From positions 248,001-312,000 of the forward strand of contig NZ_JAKGCS010000017.1 in the NCBI RefSeq assembly GCF_021556395.1: a DNA stretch of 64,000 nt, in the 5' to 3' direction. The notes beneath the pieces are model-generated. The model saw only the letters and a list, made by a program, of their open reading frames with translations, did no database searches and was not told the DNA's origin. Source of the DNA: Acuticoccus kalidii. Lineage in GTDB: Bacteria; Pseudomonadota; Alphaproteobacteria; Rhizobiales; Amorphaceae. The translations under genes were made by a program, and so were the position numbers. Within the stretch, counting starts at the first letter, position 1, and each line of letters starts with the position of its first letter. Positions 35,553 to 43,845 of this stretch are shown one piece after another.

Positions 35553-36368
35553 TTACATCAGCCCTTCATGCATCGCCTGATGGACGCTTCGCACGCTCGG
35601 CTCGAAACCGAGCGTGCGGGCGGAACGGGTGTCCACCAGAAGGTGCCAGGGATGGGACAGGGGTTCGGCGCACATGTCCATCTTCTCCCCGACGAGGCCG
35701 ACCAGCTCGTAGATCGAGGTTGGTGCGTCGTCGGCGATGTTGACGATCCGCCCGTCCGTCGCGCCGCTGAGGGCGAGCCGCGCCGCCGTCGCAATATCGC
35801 GATGGTGAAGGAGGCTCATCCGCTTCGCAGGATGCCACCCGCCCTGTCTGACATGGCCCGGCAGCGACTCCAGATGGCCGTCGCCGTCGCCATAGACGAA
35901 CCCGAACCGCAGGATCGACCACGTCAATCCGCTCGCGCGCAAGAGGCTCTCGGCGGCCAGCTTGCTCGCTGGATAGGGATGCATCGGATCGACGGCATCG
36001 TCCTCCCGGCCGGGATGGGCTCCGTCCATACCGTAGACGTTCGAGGTGCTCGCCATGATGAATCGCAGCGTCGGCGCGTATCGTGATGCTGTCTCGATCA
36101 GATTGCGCGTTCCGTCGACGTTCGCCCTCCAGATGAGATCGGGGTCGGGAGTGCGGAAAACGGCGGCGAGGTGGACGATCGCCGACGCGCCCGTTACCGC
36201 CTGCACCAACGTGTCCGGTTGGAGAAGATCGGCGTCCACCACGGTGACGCCGGGGATCGAAGCCTTTCCGCCGCGCACGATCGCCCGGCATTCGAGGCCC
36301 GCCGCCACCAAACGCGGCAGAAGCCGCGATCCCACGAGTCCGGTTGCGCCAGTTACGAGAACGGTCAC
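35553..36368 (-). CDS. NAD-dependent epimerase/dehydratase (extended SDR)
   Basis: 271 residues from a GTG at 36368, which forms a GTGA overlap with the MarR stop and has AGGAAGAG upstream; a longer frame only overlaps the MarR gene. N-terminal 'VLVTGATGLVGSRLLPRL' cofactor motif, 'HLAAVF', 'STSNVYG' and catalytic YxxxK in 'YPASKLAAESLL'. Acts on an NAD-linked sugar or alcohol substrate that cannot be named. Co-transcribed with and probably controlled by the MarR protein. Confidence 0.9.
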   Translation of the reverse strand: MTVLVTGATGLVGSRLLPRLVAAGLECRAIVRGGKASIPGVTVVDADLLQPDTLVQAVTGASAIVHLAAVFRTPDPDLIWRANVDGTRNLIETASRYAPTLRFIMASTSNVYGMDGAHPGREDDAVDPMHPYPASKLAAESLLRASGLTWSILRFGFVYGDGDGHLESLPGHVRQGGWHPAKRMSLLHHRDIATAARLALSGATDGRIVNIADDAPTSIYELVGLVGEKMDMCAEPLSHPWHLLVDTRSARTLGFEPSVRSVHQAMHEGLM

Positions 36369-36811
36369 GATTCTCTTCCTTTGCTGAGCATCTCTTCGAG
36401 ACGTCTCGTCGCGGTTTCCAGGACGGTGACGGCAACGGCGATGTCGGCCGGGTCGATCCCGCCAAATGCGGTCTCTCGGATAAAGGTAAGGTCGGGGAGC
36501 GCATCCCAGAGCGTCGATCCGGCGTCGGTCAATTGCAGGCGTTTTTGCCGCTGATCGGAGCGATCGGGCACCTGCTCGACGAGCCCCTTGCGAACCAGCG
36601 TCCCGAGGGTGCCGCTCAGCGTCGCACGTTCGACCTGGAGCATCCGCAGAAGGTCGCGTTGCATGGTCGGTCCGACCGTCGCCAGCTGATGCAGGACGTA
36701 CCACTGCGTGGCGCCGAGATCGTACGGCCGCAGGGCAACCTCCATCGCGGCCCGGCCGGCGAAATAACATCGCTTCGCCCAAGCTGCGACGGAGGCATGT
36801 TCGGAGTTCAT
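36365..36811 (-). CDS. MarR-family transcriptional regulator
   Basis: 148 residues from the ATG at 36811; a GTG at 36823 lies inside the operator and is less likely. Winged-helix core 'LGATQWYVLHQLATVGPTMQRDLLRMLQVERATLSGTLGTLVRKGLVEQVPDRSDQRQKRLQLTDAG' (about 32-98), with the 'DRSDQR' wing typical of MarR proteins. No clear ribosome site precedes the ATG. Two tandem palindromes just upstream look like its own operators. It is translationally coupled to the epimerase gene. Confidence 0.92.
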   Translation of the reverse strand: MNSEHASVAAWAKRCYFAGRAAMEVALRPYDLGATQWYVLHQLATVGPTMQRDLLRMLQVERATLSGTLGTLVRKGLVEQVPDRSDQRQKRLQLTDAGSTLWDALPDLTFIRETAFGGIDPADIAVAVTVLETATRRLEEMLSKGRES

Positions 36812-36812
36812 A

Positions 36813-36850
36813 TTGCTAGGCACCTAACAAGATTGCTAGGCTCCTAACTA
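36813..36850. promoter_or_regulatory. Two tandem palindromic MarR-type operators
   Basis: TTGCTAGGCACCTAACAA (36813-36830) and TTGCTAGGCTCCTAACTA (36833-36850) are near-perfect palindromes of the form TTGyTAGG-N2-CCTArCAA, spaced 20 bases apart, i.e. two turns on the same DNA face. The first begins one base from the MarR start codon. MarR dimers bind 16-20 bp palindromes, so this is a strong candidate autoregulatory operator. Confidence 0.8.
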
Positions 36851-36927
36851 AATGTCAAGAGGCCAGGAACACTCGGTGACCGCCGTTGATGCGGATCGTC
36901 GTCGCGCGCGCCATCGGTGATCCCGCG

Positions 36928-37785
36928 TCAGGGCCTTCCGCCGGCCGTCGTCAGAAACGTGACGATCTGTTCGGCAACCTGGTCCGGTTGCTCTTCCGGC
37001 GCAAAGTGGCCGCAGTCGTCGATGATGCTGAGGTCGGAGCCCGGGATCGCGCGATGCAGTCGTTCCGCCCATTCGGCGGCGAGCCACGCGTCGGCGGCGC
37101 CCCAGATGATCTTCACCGGCAGCCGGCCGAGCGCCGGCAATCGGTCCGCGATCTCCATCGTGTGGCTCGGGTCGTAGTGACGGACCTGGTGCTGGAAGAA
37201 GCTCGCCTGACCGACAGGCCCGGCGATGTATTCGAGATAGGTCTCGATGATGTCCTCCGACGCGCGGGCGGGGTCCGCGAATGTCGAGAGCAGCCAATCG
37301 CGGAAATGCGCCCGGTGGTCCGCGTCGCGTGCCTTGATCAGGGTTTCGAGACCGGCCGCCATCTGCGCCCGGGTTCGCGGCGACGGCGAGCTGTCGAAGC
37401 ACACCGCGTCGATCAGCGTGAGCGAGCGCAGCCGGTCGGGAGAAAAGACGCCGAAACGCTGGGCGATCGCGCCCCCAATATCATGCGCGACGAGGTGGGT
37501 CGTCTCGAGCCCCCAGTGCGCCAGCATGCCCTCCAGGATCCGCACCTGGCCACTGATCGAGGTGTCGGTGTCCGGGTCCCATGGGCGTTCCGAGAGGCCG
37601 TAGCCGAGCAGGTCATACACGTGGACCATATAGCCGGCCGCCGTCAGTCGCGGCAGGACGTTGCGCCAGATCAGCGACGAGGACGGCGTGCCGTGGACGA
37701 GGACGAGGGGTTCGCCCACTCCGTGGACGCCGTATGCGATGCGGGCTCCGTCGACGAGGGCGTGTTGTGTCACGAGGGGGGTCAT
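36928..37785 (-). CDS. Alpha/beta hydrolase (haloalkane-dehalogenase/epoxide-hydrolase-like)
   Basis: 285 residues from the ATG at 37785, with GGAG seven bases ahead. Fold markers: 'PLVLVHGTPSSSLIWRNVLPRL' (oxyanion HGxP motif at about 29-34), nucleophile elbow 'VAHDIGGAIAQR' with aspartate rather than serine at the H-D-x-G-G position (so a dehalogenase- or epoxide-hydrolase-type nucleophile), and catalytic His in 'DCGHFAPEEQP'. Divergent from a LysR gene across about 100 bases. Substrate unknown. Confidence 0.9.
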   Translation of the reverse strand: MTPLVTQHALVDGARIAYGVHGVGEPLVLVHGTPSSSLIWRNVLPRLTAAGYMVHVYDLLGYGLSERPWDPDTDTSISGQVRILEGMLAHWGLETTHLVAHDIGGAIAQRFGVFSPDRLRSLTLIDAVCFDSSPSPRTRAQMAAGLETLIKARDADHRAHFRDWLLSTFADPARASEDIIETYLEYIAGPVGQASFFQHQVRHYDPSHTMEIADRLPALGRLPVKIIWGAADAWLAAEWAERLHRAIPGSDLSIIDDCGHFAPEEQPDQVAEQIVTFLTTAGGRP

Positions 37786-37851
37786 GCTGGGTCTCCAATC
37801 GTTCGTCTCCCGATAGGTGGCAGCCCCCTTTCCATGACGCGAATGAATGAT

Positions 37852-37870
37852 TATCGAGATTTGATCGATA
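37852..37870. promoter_or_regulatory. Candidate LysR operator between hydrolase and regulator
   Basis: TATCGA (37852-37857) and TCGATA (37865-37870) form a perfect 6-bp inverted repeat with a 7-base spacer, in an AT-rich stretch 18 bases ahead of the LysR start and 67 bases ahead of the divergent hydrolase. The position and shape suit LysR-type autoregulation with control of the neighbour. Confidence 0.5.
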
Positions 37871-37888
37871 TTATTCATGGAGGCCGTG

Positions 37889-38764
37889 ATGGTGTCCCGT
37901 CTCGACATCGGCGCTTTGGAGGCACTCGCGGCCGTCGCGGACCTCGGCGGCGTCACCCGAGCGGCCGAGCGGTTGGCCCTGTCGCAATCGGCCGTCTCGC
38001 ACAAATTGAGGCGGCTCGAAGAGTCGCTCGGGTGCACGCTCCTCCGGCGGCGGCCCGGAGCCTCGCTCCTCACCTCGGAGGGGGAACGGCTTCTGGGCTA
38101 CGCGCGCCGTATCCTGGCGCTGCACGACGAAGCTGCGATGAGCCTCGGACGGCAGCCTTTGACGGGGAAGATCCGGCTCGGGATGACCGCCGACATGACG
38201 GGCCGCGACATTTCGCGAATTCTGGGCCGGTTCGCGCGATTGCACCCGGATGTCGCGGTGCGGACGACCGTGACGCAGAGCCTATCGATCGAAAACGCGC
38301 TCGATCTGGGGGAGGCGGAGATCGGCATCATGCAGCTCTTCGAGAGCCGTTGCCGGCCGTCCGACATCGTCCTTTTCCGCGACGAGCTGCACTGGGTCAA
38401 AGCGCCGGACCACCGGCTCGACCTCAGCCGTCCCGTGCCGTTCGTCGCCTTTCACGACGACTGCTTCTTTCAGCGCTGGGCCATCGAGACCAACCACGCA
38501 CAGCCTCCAGGGTTCGAGACCGTCTTCACCTGCGGCGACACGGCCGGATTGGTGTCGGCGATCGAGTCGGGGCTCGGGGTCGGCCTCTTGGCCGCGTCTC
38601 ATCTCACCGCCGAGATCGAGGTCGTCACGGATTTGTTTCCGGTGCCGCCGGCGATCGCGACCGTGGTTCGCGCTGCCCCGCAAGCGCGCTCCGAGGCGGT
38701 CCGTTCTCTGGTGAAGGAGATCGCGGGCGGCATCGCGCATCTCCGTATGCCCGAGGCGGCATAG
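37889..38764 (+). CDS. LysR-family transcriptional regulator
   Basis: 291 residues from the ATG at 37889, which has GGAGG five bases ahead; the in-frame ATG at 37877 overlaps that ribosome site. HTH 'LEALAAVADLGGVTRAAERLALSQSAVSHKLRRLEESLGCTLLRRR' in the first 60 residues, then the LysR sensor domain ('GKIRLGMTADMTGRDISRILGRFARLHPDV'). Divergent from the alpha/beta hydrolase, its probable target. Confidence 0.92.
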   Translation: MVSRLDIGALEALAAVADLGGVTRAAERLALSQSAVSHKLRRLEESLGCTLLRRRPGASLLTSEGERLLGYARRILALHDEAAMSLGRQPLTGKIRLGMTADMTGRDISRILGRFARLHPDVAVRTTVTQSLSIENALDLGEAEIGIMQLFESRCRPSDIVLFRDELHWVKAPDHRLDLSRPVPFVAFHDDCFFQRWAIETNHAQPPGFETVFTCGDTAGLVSAIESGLGVGLLAASHLTAEIEVVTDLFPVPPAIATVVRAAPQARSEAVRSLVKEIAGGIAHLRMPEAA

Positions 38765-38782
38765 GCTTCAGGAGCGGCGGGA

Positions 38783-38816
38783 CCGGCCGTGTTTGCCGTC
38801 AGGACGCGACGGCCGG
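38783..38816. terminator. Candidate hairpin between convergent LysR and MscS genes
   Basis: CCGGCCGT (38783-38790) and ACGGCCGG (38809-38816) are an exact 8-bp inverted repeat with an 18-base loop spanning the end of the channel gene. Symmetric position between convergent genes suits a two-way terminator, but no T-run is present. Confidence 0.3.
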
Positions 38817-40937
38817 CTTGACGAGTTCGAGCGCCTGTTGCGCGACCGCGGGGTTGGCCTCGCCGCCACCGGCCACCTGGACCGTCGGGAAGGCGAACTT
38901 GATGCCGTTCGCGTCAAACGTCTTCTTGATCATCGCGAGGGCCTTGCGCCGGATGACGAACTGTTCGCCGGGACGCGTCTTCATCTTGCAGCGGAGCTCG
39001 ACGGCATAGTCTCCGAGGCGGTCGACGCCCTGCATCTTCAGCGTCTCGAGGATGTGTTGGGCGAAGTCGGGCTCGTTCAACAGATCCTGCCCGATCTGCC
39101 GCACGAGCTTCTTCGCCTTCTCGATGTCGGAATCGTAAGTGACGCTGATATTGAACTTCTCGATCACCCAGTCGCGGCTCATATTCTCGACCGCGCCGAG
39201 CTCGCTGAACGGAATGACGAAGATCGGCCCGTTCTGGTGGCGCAGCCGGATCGAGCGGAGGCTGAACCCCTCCACCGTCCCCTTATAGGAGCCGCTCTGG
39301 ATGTACTCGCCGACCCGGAAGGCGTCGTCGACGAGGTAGAACATTCCGGCGATGATGTCCTTCACGAGGTTCTGCGCACCGAAGCCGACGGCGACGCCGA
39401 CGACGCCCGCGCCCGCGATCAGCGGTCCGATCTGGACGCCGAGCGCCGCAAGCGCCATGAGCGCCGCGAACACGATGATCACGATGTAGATGACGTTGCG
39501 GAAGATCGGGATCAGCGTCCGCAGGCGCGCGTCCCGTATGGCCGCGTCGCTGCCCGGCTGGGCGATGGAGGCGGCGGAGAGCTCGGCATTCAGCCCGGTC
39601 TTGACGAGCTGCCAGACGAAATCGGCGACGAGGAGGACGACGACGCTCGTCAGCACGCCGCCCATCAGGCGGGATAGCGGCGTCTCCGCGCTCGTGATGC
39701 GGGCCAAGTCGACGCCGCCGACATGGGCCAGCCAGAACGCGGCGGCGACGATGAGGAGCGCCCGCACGCCGCGGTCGACCGTCACCTCGAGGAGCGCCCG
39801 CCGGGTGGTCGGCGGCGCGGTCGCGTCGGGCGGCGTGAGGAGCCGCGAGATCGTCGCGTGGGTGAAGGCGATGGCGCGGGGAAGAACGAGCGCCAACAGC
39901 GCGAGCCAGAAGGCTCCCCTCATGCCGGCGACCCACAAGAGCCAGACCGCGAGCACGAAGATCGTGAGAAGGATCCCGATGACCGCCCGCCGCCAGGGGG
40001 GCGTGAGGGCTGCGGAATGGCGGGGCGGTCGACGCCAGACGGCGGCGAGAGCGATCGCGAGAAGTCCGAGCGCGAGAATGTAGGCTGCGAGCTGCCGCAC
40101 ATCGGGGCTGAACCCGAAGGACAGCATCACCCGCGTTACGACCGTGCCCCAGACGAGATAGATGATGAAGGCGGTGGTGTGTCGCTGCCAGAACCGGATG
40201 GCGTTCCGTGCGGCGGGGCGGGGCTCGCGATCGTCGCCGGCGGTGGCGGTGTTGTCCTGTGCCGACGCGAAGATCGCGCGCAGGACCGCGAGCGCCAACC
40301 GGGTGAGGATGATGGCGAGGAGGACGTTGAGCGCGAGTTCCTTCAAAAGCGGCGGCCACTCGATGGCGAGGAACGGTCCGATGCTCGCGGCGGCGAACAC
40401 CGCGACCGAGAGCAGCGAAACCATGAGCCGCACACCGGACGCGTCGATGCGCTCCGCCCCGTCGCGCCGTACCGCGTTGCTCGGCGCCGGCCGGCGGCCG
40501 AGCAGAGCGCGCCGCAGCAGGAACTCGGCCGCGGCTCCAAGGCCCAAAGAGAGGAGAAAGAGGGCGAGCGTGCTGCCGGGCGGATGCTCCGCGCGCTCGC
40601 GTCGGAATTCGCCGACCGCGTGCCGCGATTCGACGGGGAATTGAGGCGCCGCCGCCGCCATCGCCCGCAGATGCGCCCGCACGCGATCGACATGCTGAAC
40701 GAGGTCGGTCGCGACGAGCTGCTCTTCGCTCTCCGGCGGGGCCGGCTGTGCCGCGGCGGGGGCGCTGGCGACCTGCGCGTTATGGAGCCACGCCGCCACC
40801 GCGGGGTCCTGCAAAAGCCGAATGAGCTCCTGCACCGAGGGAGGAGGCGGGCTCGTGGGCGCCTGGGCGGCGGCGGTTACCGAGCCACAAGCAGCGCATG
40901 ACAATGCCAGAAGGAGGACAAGCCTGAGAGCCCTCAT
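38799..40937 (-). CDS. Large mechanosensitive channel of the MscS family
   Basis: About 712 residues from the ATG at 40937. Signal-peptide-like N terminus ('LRLVLLLALSCAACGSVTAAAQA'), a periplasmic region to about 150, then many membrane helices and the MscS core near the C terminus: pore-lining 'GAGVVGVAVGFGAQNLVKDIIAGMFYLVDDAFRVGEYI' (about 530-567) followed by 'GTVEGFSLRSIRLRHQNGPIFVIPFSELGAVENMSRDW'. Longer than MscS (286), in the size range of the MscM/YbdG-YjeP group. Protects against sudden drops in outside osmolarity. Stands alone. Confidence 0.92.
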   Translation of the reverse strand: MRALRLVLLLALSCAACGSVTAAAQAPTSPPPPSVQELIRLLQDPAVAAWLHNAQVASAPAAAQPAPPESEEQLVATDLVQHVDRVRAHLRAMAAAAPQFPVESRHAVGEFRRERAEHPPGSTLALFLLSLGLGAAAEFLLRRALLGRRPAPSNAVRRDGAERIDASGVRLMVSLLSVAVFAAASIGPFLAIEWPPLLKELALNVLLAIILTRLALAVLRAIFASAQDNTATAGDDREPRPAARNAIRFWQRHTTAFIIYLVWGTVVTRVMLSFGFSPDVRQLAAYILALGLLAIALAAVWRRPPRHSAALTPPWRRAVIGILLTIFVLAVWLLWVAGMRGAFWLALLALVLPRAIAFTHATISRLLTPPDATAPPTTRRALLEVTVDRGVRALLIVAAAFWLAHVGGVDLARITSAETPLSRLMGGVLTSVVVLLVADFVWQLVKTGLNAELSAASIAQPGSDAAIRDARLRTLIPIFRNVIYIVIIVFAALMALAALGVQIGPLIAGAGVVGVAVGFGAQNLVKDIIAGMFYLVDDAFRVGEYIQSGSYKGTVEGFSLRSIRLRHQNGPIFVIPFSELGAVENMSRDWVIEKFNISVTYDSDIEKAKKLVRQIGQDLLNEPDFAQHILETLKMQGVDRLGDYAVELRCKMKTRPGEQFVIRRKALAMIKKTFDANGIKFAFPTVQVAGGGEANPAVAQQALELVKPAVAS

Positions 40938-41196
40938 CGACTTCACCAAACTGACGCACAGTCAGGAAACGGCGAACGTGCAAAGCCGAGCGCGACGCGG
41001 CGAAATCCGCACCGCAAATGTCCGGATGTCGACGCCGCGACGGGCGGTGCCATGGATGCGGATCCGCGTGGCCGACCCGGGGCAGCTCGACGGTTCGCGC
41101 TAGCGTCAAATTATCCGCCGCGCCGGTCCGAAACGCAAGCGGGACCGATGGGATCGCAATGGGTTGGGAAGGGCGGTCGCCGGCGGTCCCAGCCCG

Positions 41197-41901
41197 TCAG
41201 GTCGCAGCGGGCGCGCGGCTCGGCTGGGCCATGCGGGCATGACGGAGCTGGTCGAGGAAGTCTTCCGCCGCCGACAGGATGTGACGGTCCGCCGCCTCCG
41301 CCGCCTTGTCCGCGTCGCCCTCTGCCAGGGCGTCGACGATGGCCGCGTGTTCCCGGACGCGCACCATCAGGCGCCCCCGCGTCACGGCGAGTTTCGAGCG
41401 GGCGAGGACGAGAAACACCGCATACGTCTCGAGGACGCGGATCGCCTCGACGTTCGGTTCGTCTTCGAGGATGATCCCGTGGAAGGCGCGGTTGAGGTCG
41501 TCCATCCGGAAAAAGTCGGCTTCCGGGGCCTCCGCCTCGCGGGCGAAATCCTCGGCCGCCGCCTGTAGGCGGTCGATGCCCTCGCGCGAGGCGCGCGCGC
41601 AGAACCGCCGCACGAAATGCGGTTCGATCAGCCGTCGCAGCTCATAGATGTTGCGCACGAAGTCGTCGTCGACGATGCGCACGCGCGCGCCCTGATTGGG
41701 CACGGTGACCACGAATCCTTCGCCGTGGAGACGCCACAACGCCTCACGCACCGGATTTGCGCTCACCGCGTAGCGCGCCGCAAGATCCTCCGTCTTCAGC
41801 CGGGCCCCTGGGGGGAAGACGCCCTTCATGATGTCGTCCCGGATCAGGTTGGAGATCCGGTGCGAATGATGGGTGCGCTTCTGGGGAGACGTGTCGGACA
41901 T
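41197..41901 (-). CDS. GntR-family regulator, FCD (FadR) subfamily
   Basis: 234 residues. N-terminal winged helix 'SNLIRDDIMKGVFPPGARLKTEDLAARYAVSANPVREALWRLHGEGFVVTVPNQGARVR' (about 17-75), then the all-helical FCD ligand domain with metal-ligand-type residues in 'DDLNRAFH' and 'VREHAAIVDALAEGDADKAAEAADRHI'. Such regulators sense sugar acids or other small acids. Third gene behind the dehydratase and glyoxalase genes, and the likely repressor of the divergent locus. Confidence 0.93.
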   Translation of the reverse strand: MSDTSPQKRTHHSHRISNLIRDDIMKGVFPPGARLKTEDLAARYAVSANPVREALWRLHGEGFVVTVPNQGARVRIVDDDFVRNIYELRRLIEPHFVRRFCARASREGIDRLQAAAEDFAREAEAPEADFFRMDDLNRAFHGIILEDEPNVEAIRVLETYAVFLVLARSKLAVTRGRLMVRVREHAAIVDALAEGDADKAAEAADRHILSAAEDFLDQLRHARMAQPSRAPAAT

Positions 41902-41973
41902 GGCTCTATTTTACGAAACTGCGCGCCATTGGCCACCAGGACCGGGTGGCCTCTCTCGCTTCCTCACACCCGC

Positions 41974-42384
41974 TCAGTTCGGATCGGATTCCACGAGCTC
42001 GATCTTGTAACCGTCCGGATCTTCGATGAAGGCGATGAGGGTCGTGCCGAATTTCAGCGGACCGGCGGGGCGCGTGATCTTCACCCCGGCCTTTGCGAGC
42101 CGGTCGCACACCTCATAGATCCCCTTCACGCCGACCGCGAGATGACCGAAGCCGTCGCCCTTGTCGTAGGTGTGGTCGCCGTAATTGTACGTGAGCTCGA
42201 TCACCGCATGGGTCTCCTGCGGGCCGTAGCCGACGAAGACGTTCGTGTACTTTCCTTCCGGCACGTCCGAGCGCTTCACCTCCTGCATGCCGAGCTGACC
42301 GCAATAGAAGGCGAGCGAGGCGTCGAGATCGCGCACGCGGATCATCGCGTGGAGAAAGCGAGGGCTGTCGGTGGTGTCTGGCAT
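41974..42384 (-). CDS. gloA: Lactoylglutathione lyase (glyoxalase I), VOC family
   Basis: 136 residues, the length of E. coli GloA. The four metal ligands of glyoxalase I can all be placed: H12 ('FLHAMIRVRDL'), E63 ('VIELTYN'), H81 ('FGHLAVGV') and E129 ('KIELVE'). It turns the hemithioacetal of methylglyoxal and glutathione into S-lactoylglutathione. The start at 42384 lies one base after the dehydratase stop, so the pair is coupled; glyoxalase here may remove methylglyoxal formed during sugar-acid breakdown. Confidence 0.9.
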   Translation of the reverse strand: MPDTTDSPRFLHAMIRVRDLDASLAFYCGQLGMQEVKRSDVPEGKYTNVFVGYGPQETHAVIELTYNYGDHTYDKGDGFGHLAVGVKGIYEVCDRLAKAGVKITRPAGPLKFGTTLIAFIEDPDGYKIELVESDPN

Positions 42385-42385
42385 C

Positions 42386-43576
42386 TCAAGTCTCTTGGTT
42401 TTCGGGTTGGACGGCGTCGAAGTAGGCGACGGACGAGGCTGACCGCACCTGAGTGACGCGGCCGTCATAATGGTTGTTGGTGTAATGACGGTAAGGGTGA
42501 GCCGCGCACGCCTCTTCATCGATGTCGATGCCGAGACCGGGGCGGTCGGGGATGACCATATGACCGTTCTCGATCGTCACCTTCTCGTTGGTGACCACGC
42601 CGCGCCACGGCACATCGCGCACCGAGGTCTCGAGCCAAGTGATGTTCGGGACGGTGGCGGCGAAGCTCAACGTCATCGCATTCGCGACGGGGCCGAGGGG
42701 GTTGTGCGGCGCGACGGGGATGAACCGGGCGTGCGCCATTGCAGCGATCGCCCGCGCGGCGGAGATGCCGCCGACATGGGTGATGTCGGGCTGGAGTATG
42801 TCCACGGCGTCCTTCGCGAGCATCTCCGAGAAGCGGGCCATTTCGAAACAGCGTTCGCCGGCCGCGATCGGCACCGGCGACTTGCGGCGCACGGCGGCTA
42901 GCGCGTCGAGACTGTCCGGCGGTACGGGCTCCTCGAAGAAGGCGGGGTCGAAGGGGGCGAGGTCGCGGGCGATTACCGTCGCGGTGGCGACGTCGAACCG
43001 GCCGTGACCTTCGATCATGAGGTCGACGTCGTTGCCGATGGCGTCCCGCACCGCGGCCACGATATCGAGCGCCTGGTGGCGTTCCCGCCGGCTCTGATAG
43101 AGCCAGGCGCTGCCGAACGGATCCCACTTGAGCGCCTGGAAGCCACGCGCCACCGTCTCTTTTGCGAGCCGTGCGAAGTCGTCGGGCGTTTCGGCCCCGG
43201 AAAACCAGCCATTGGCGTAGCAACGGATGGTGTCGCGCTGCTTGCCGCCGAGAAGCTCGTAGACCGGCACGCCCATCGCCTTGCCCTTGATATCGAGGAG
43301 GGCACCGTCGATGGCGGCGATGGCGCTGCGATTGTAGACGCCGAGCCGCCAATAGGAGTCGCGCAACAGCGTCAGGGTGTGATGTTCACTCTGAAACGGA
43401 TCCTTGCCGACAAGATACGGCTCCATCTCCAGAATACGGGCGGCGAGCGTCTTCTCGCCCATCTCGATGGTGCCTTCGCCGACCCCCGTCACACCCTCAT
43501 CCGTGAAGATCTTCACGAACACGTAGTTGGCGCGGGCAGCATCGACCACGAACGTTTTGAGTTTCGTTATTTTCAT
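42386..43576 (-). CDS. Sugar-acid dehydratase, enolase superfamily (galactonate-dehydratase-like)
   Basis: 396 residues of the mandelate-racemase/muconate-lactonising group. 'ALKWDPFG' at about 148-154, metal ligands E189 ('MIEGHGRF'), E215 ('FFEEP') and E241 ('AAGERCF'), and H291 in 'VAPHNPLGP'. H191 two residues after the first ligand matches the acid/base histidine of galactonate dehydratase (D-x-H there, E-x-H here). It would remove water from an aldonate to give a 2-keto-3-deoxy acid. Divergent from a sugar ABC importer. The exact aldonate is open. Confidence 0.88.
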   Translation of the reverse strand: MKITKLKTFVVDAARANYVFVKIFTDEGVTGVGEGTIEMGEKTLAARILEMEPYLVGKDPFQSEHHTLTLLRDSYWRLGVYNRSAIAAIDGALLDIKGKAMGVPVYELLGGKQRDTIRCYANGWFSGAETPDDFARLAKETVARGFQALKWDPFGSAWLYQSRRERHQALDIVAAVRDAIGNDVDLMIEGHGRFDVATATVIARDLAPFDPAFFEEPVPPDSLDALAAVRRKSPVPIAAGERCFEMARFSEMLAKDAVDILQPDITHVGGISAARAIAAMAHARFIPVAPHNPLGPVANAMTLSFAATVPNITWLETSVRDVPWRGVVTNEKVTIENGHMVIPDRPGLGIDIDEEACAAHPYRHYTNNHYDGRVTQVRSASSVAYFDAVQPENQET

Positions 43577-43671
43577 CCCGTCCGGGTCCTTCTCTCGGGG
43601 CGCTGGGCGTCGATGGCGCCGGCGCGATCACGCGCGCCGCATCTCCATCGGGAGGAGACGTCGCTATCTAC

Positions 43672-43700
43672 TATAGACTTTGATCAAAAGTCTATATAAT
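43672..43700. promoter_or_regulatory. Perfect inverted repeat at the divergent sugar-acid promoter, candidate GntR operator
   Basis: TATAGACTTT (43672-43681) is repeated exactly in reverse complement as AAAGTCTATA (43687-43696) around the 5-base centre GATCA. A consensus -10 box TATAAT follows at 43695-43700, reading toward the binding-protein gene, so a repressor bound here would block the -35/-10 region of that gene and lie just upstream of the divergent dehydratase. FCD-type GntR repressors bind such palindromes. Confidence 0.75.
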
Positions 43701-43845
43701 GTTTCTCGAGCGTTGCGAACCACGCTGACCAAGTGCGCCTGCCGTCGACCGGCAGCACACGCGGGGATGGCGCATCGCCATAGAAAGAGCCGCGAAGGCA
43801 AAGGCGCGTCGCACACAAGACTGTCGCCACATCAGGGAGGACGGA

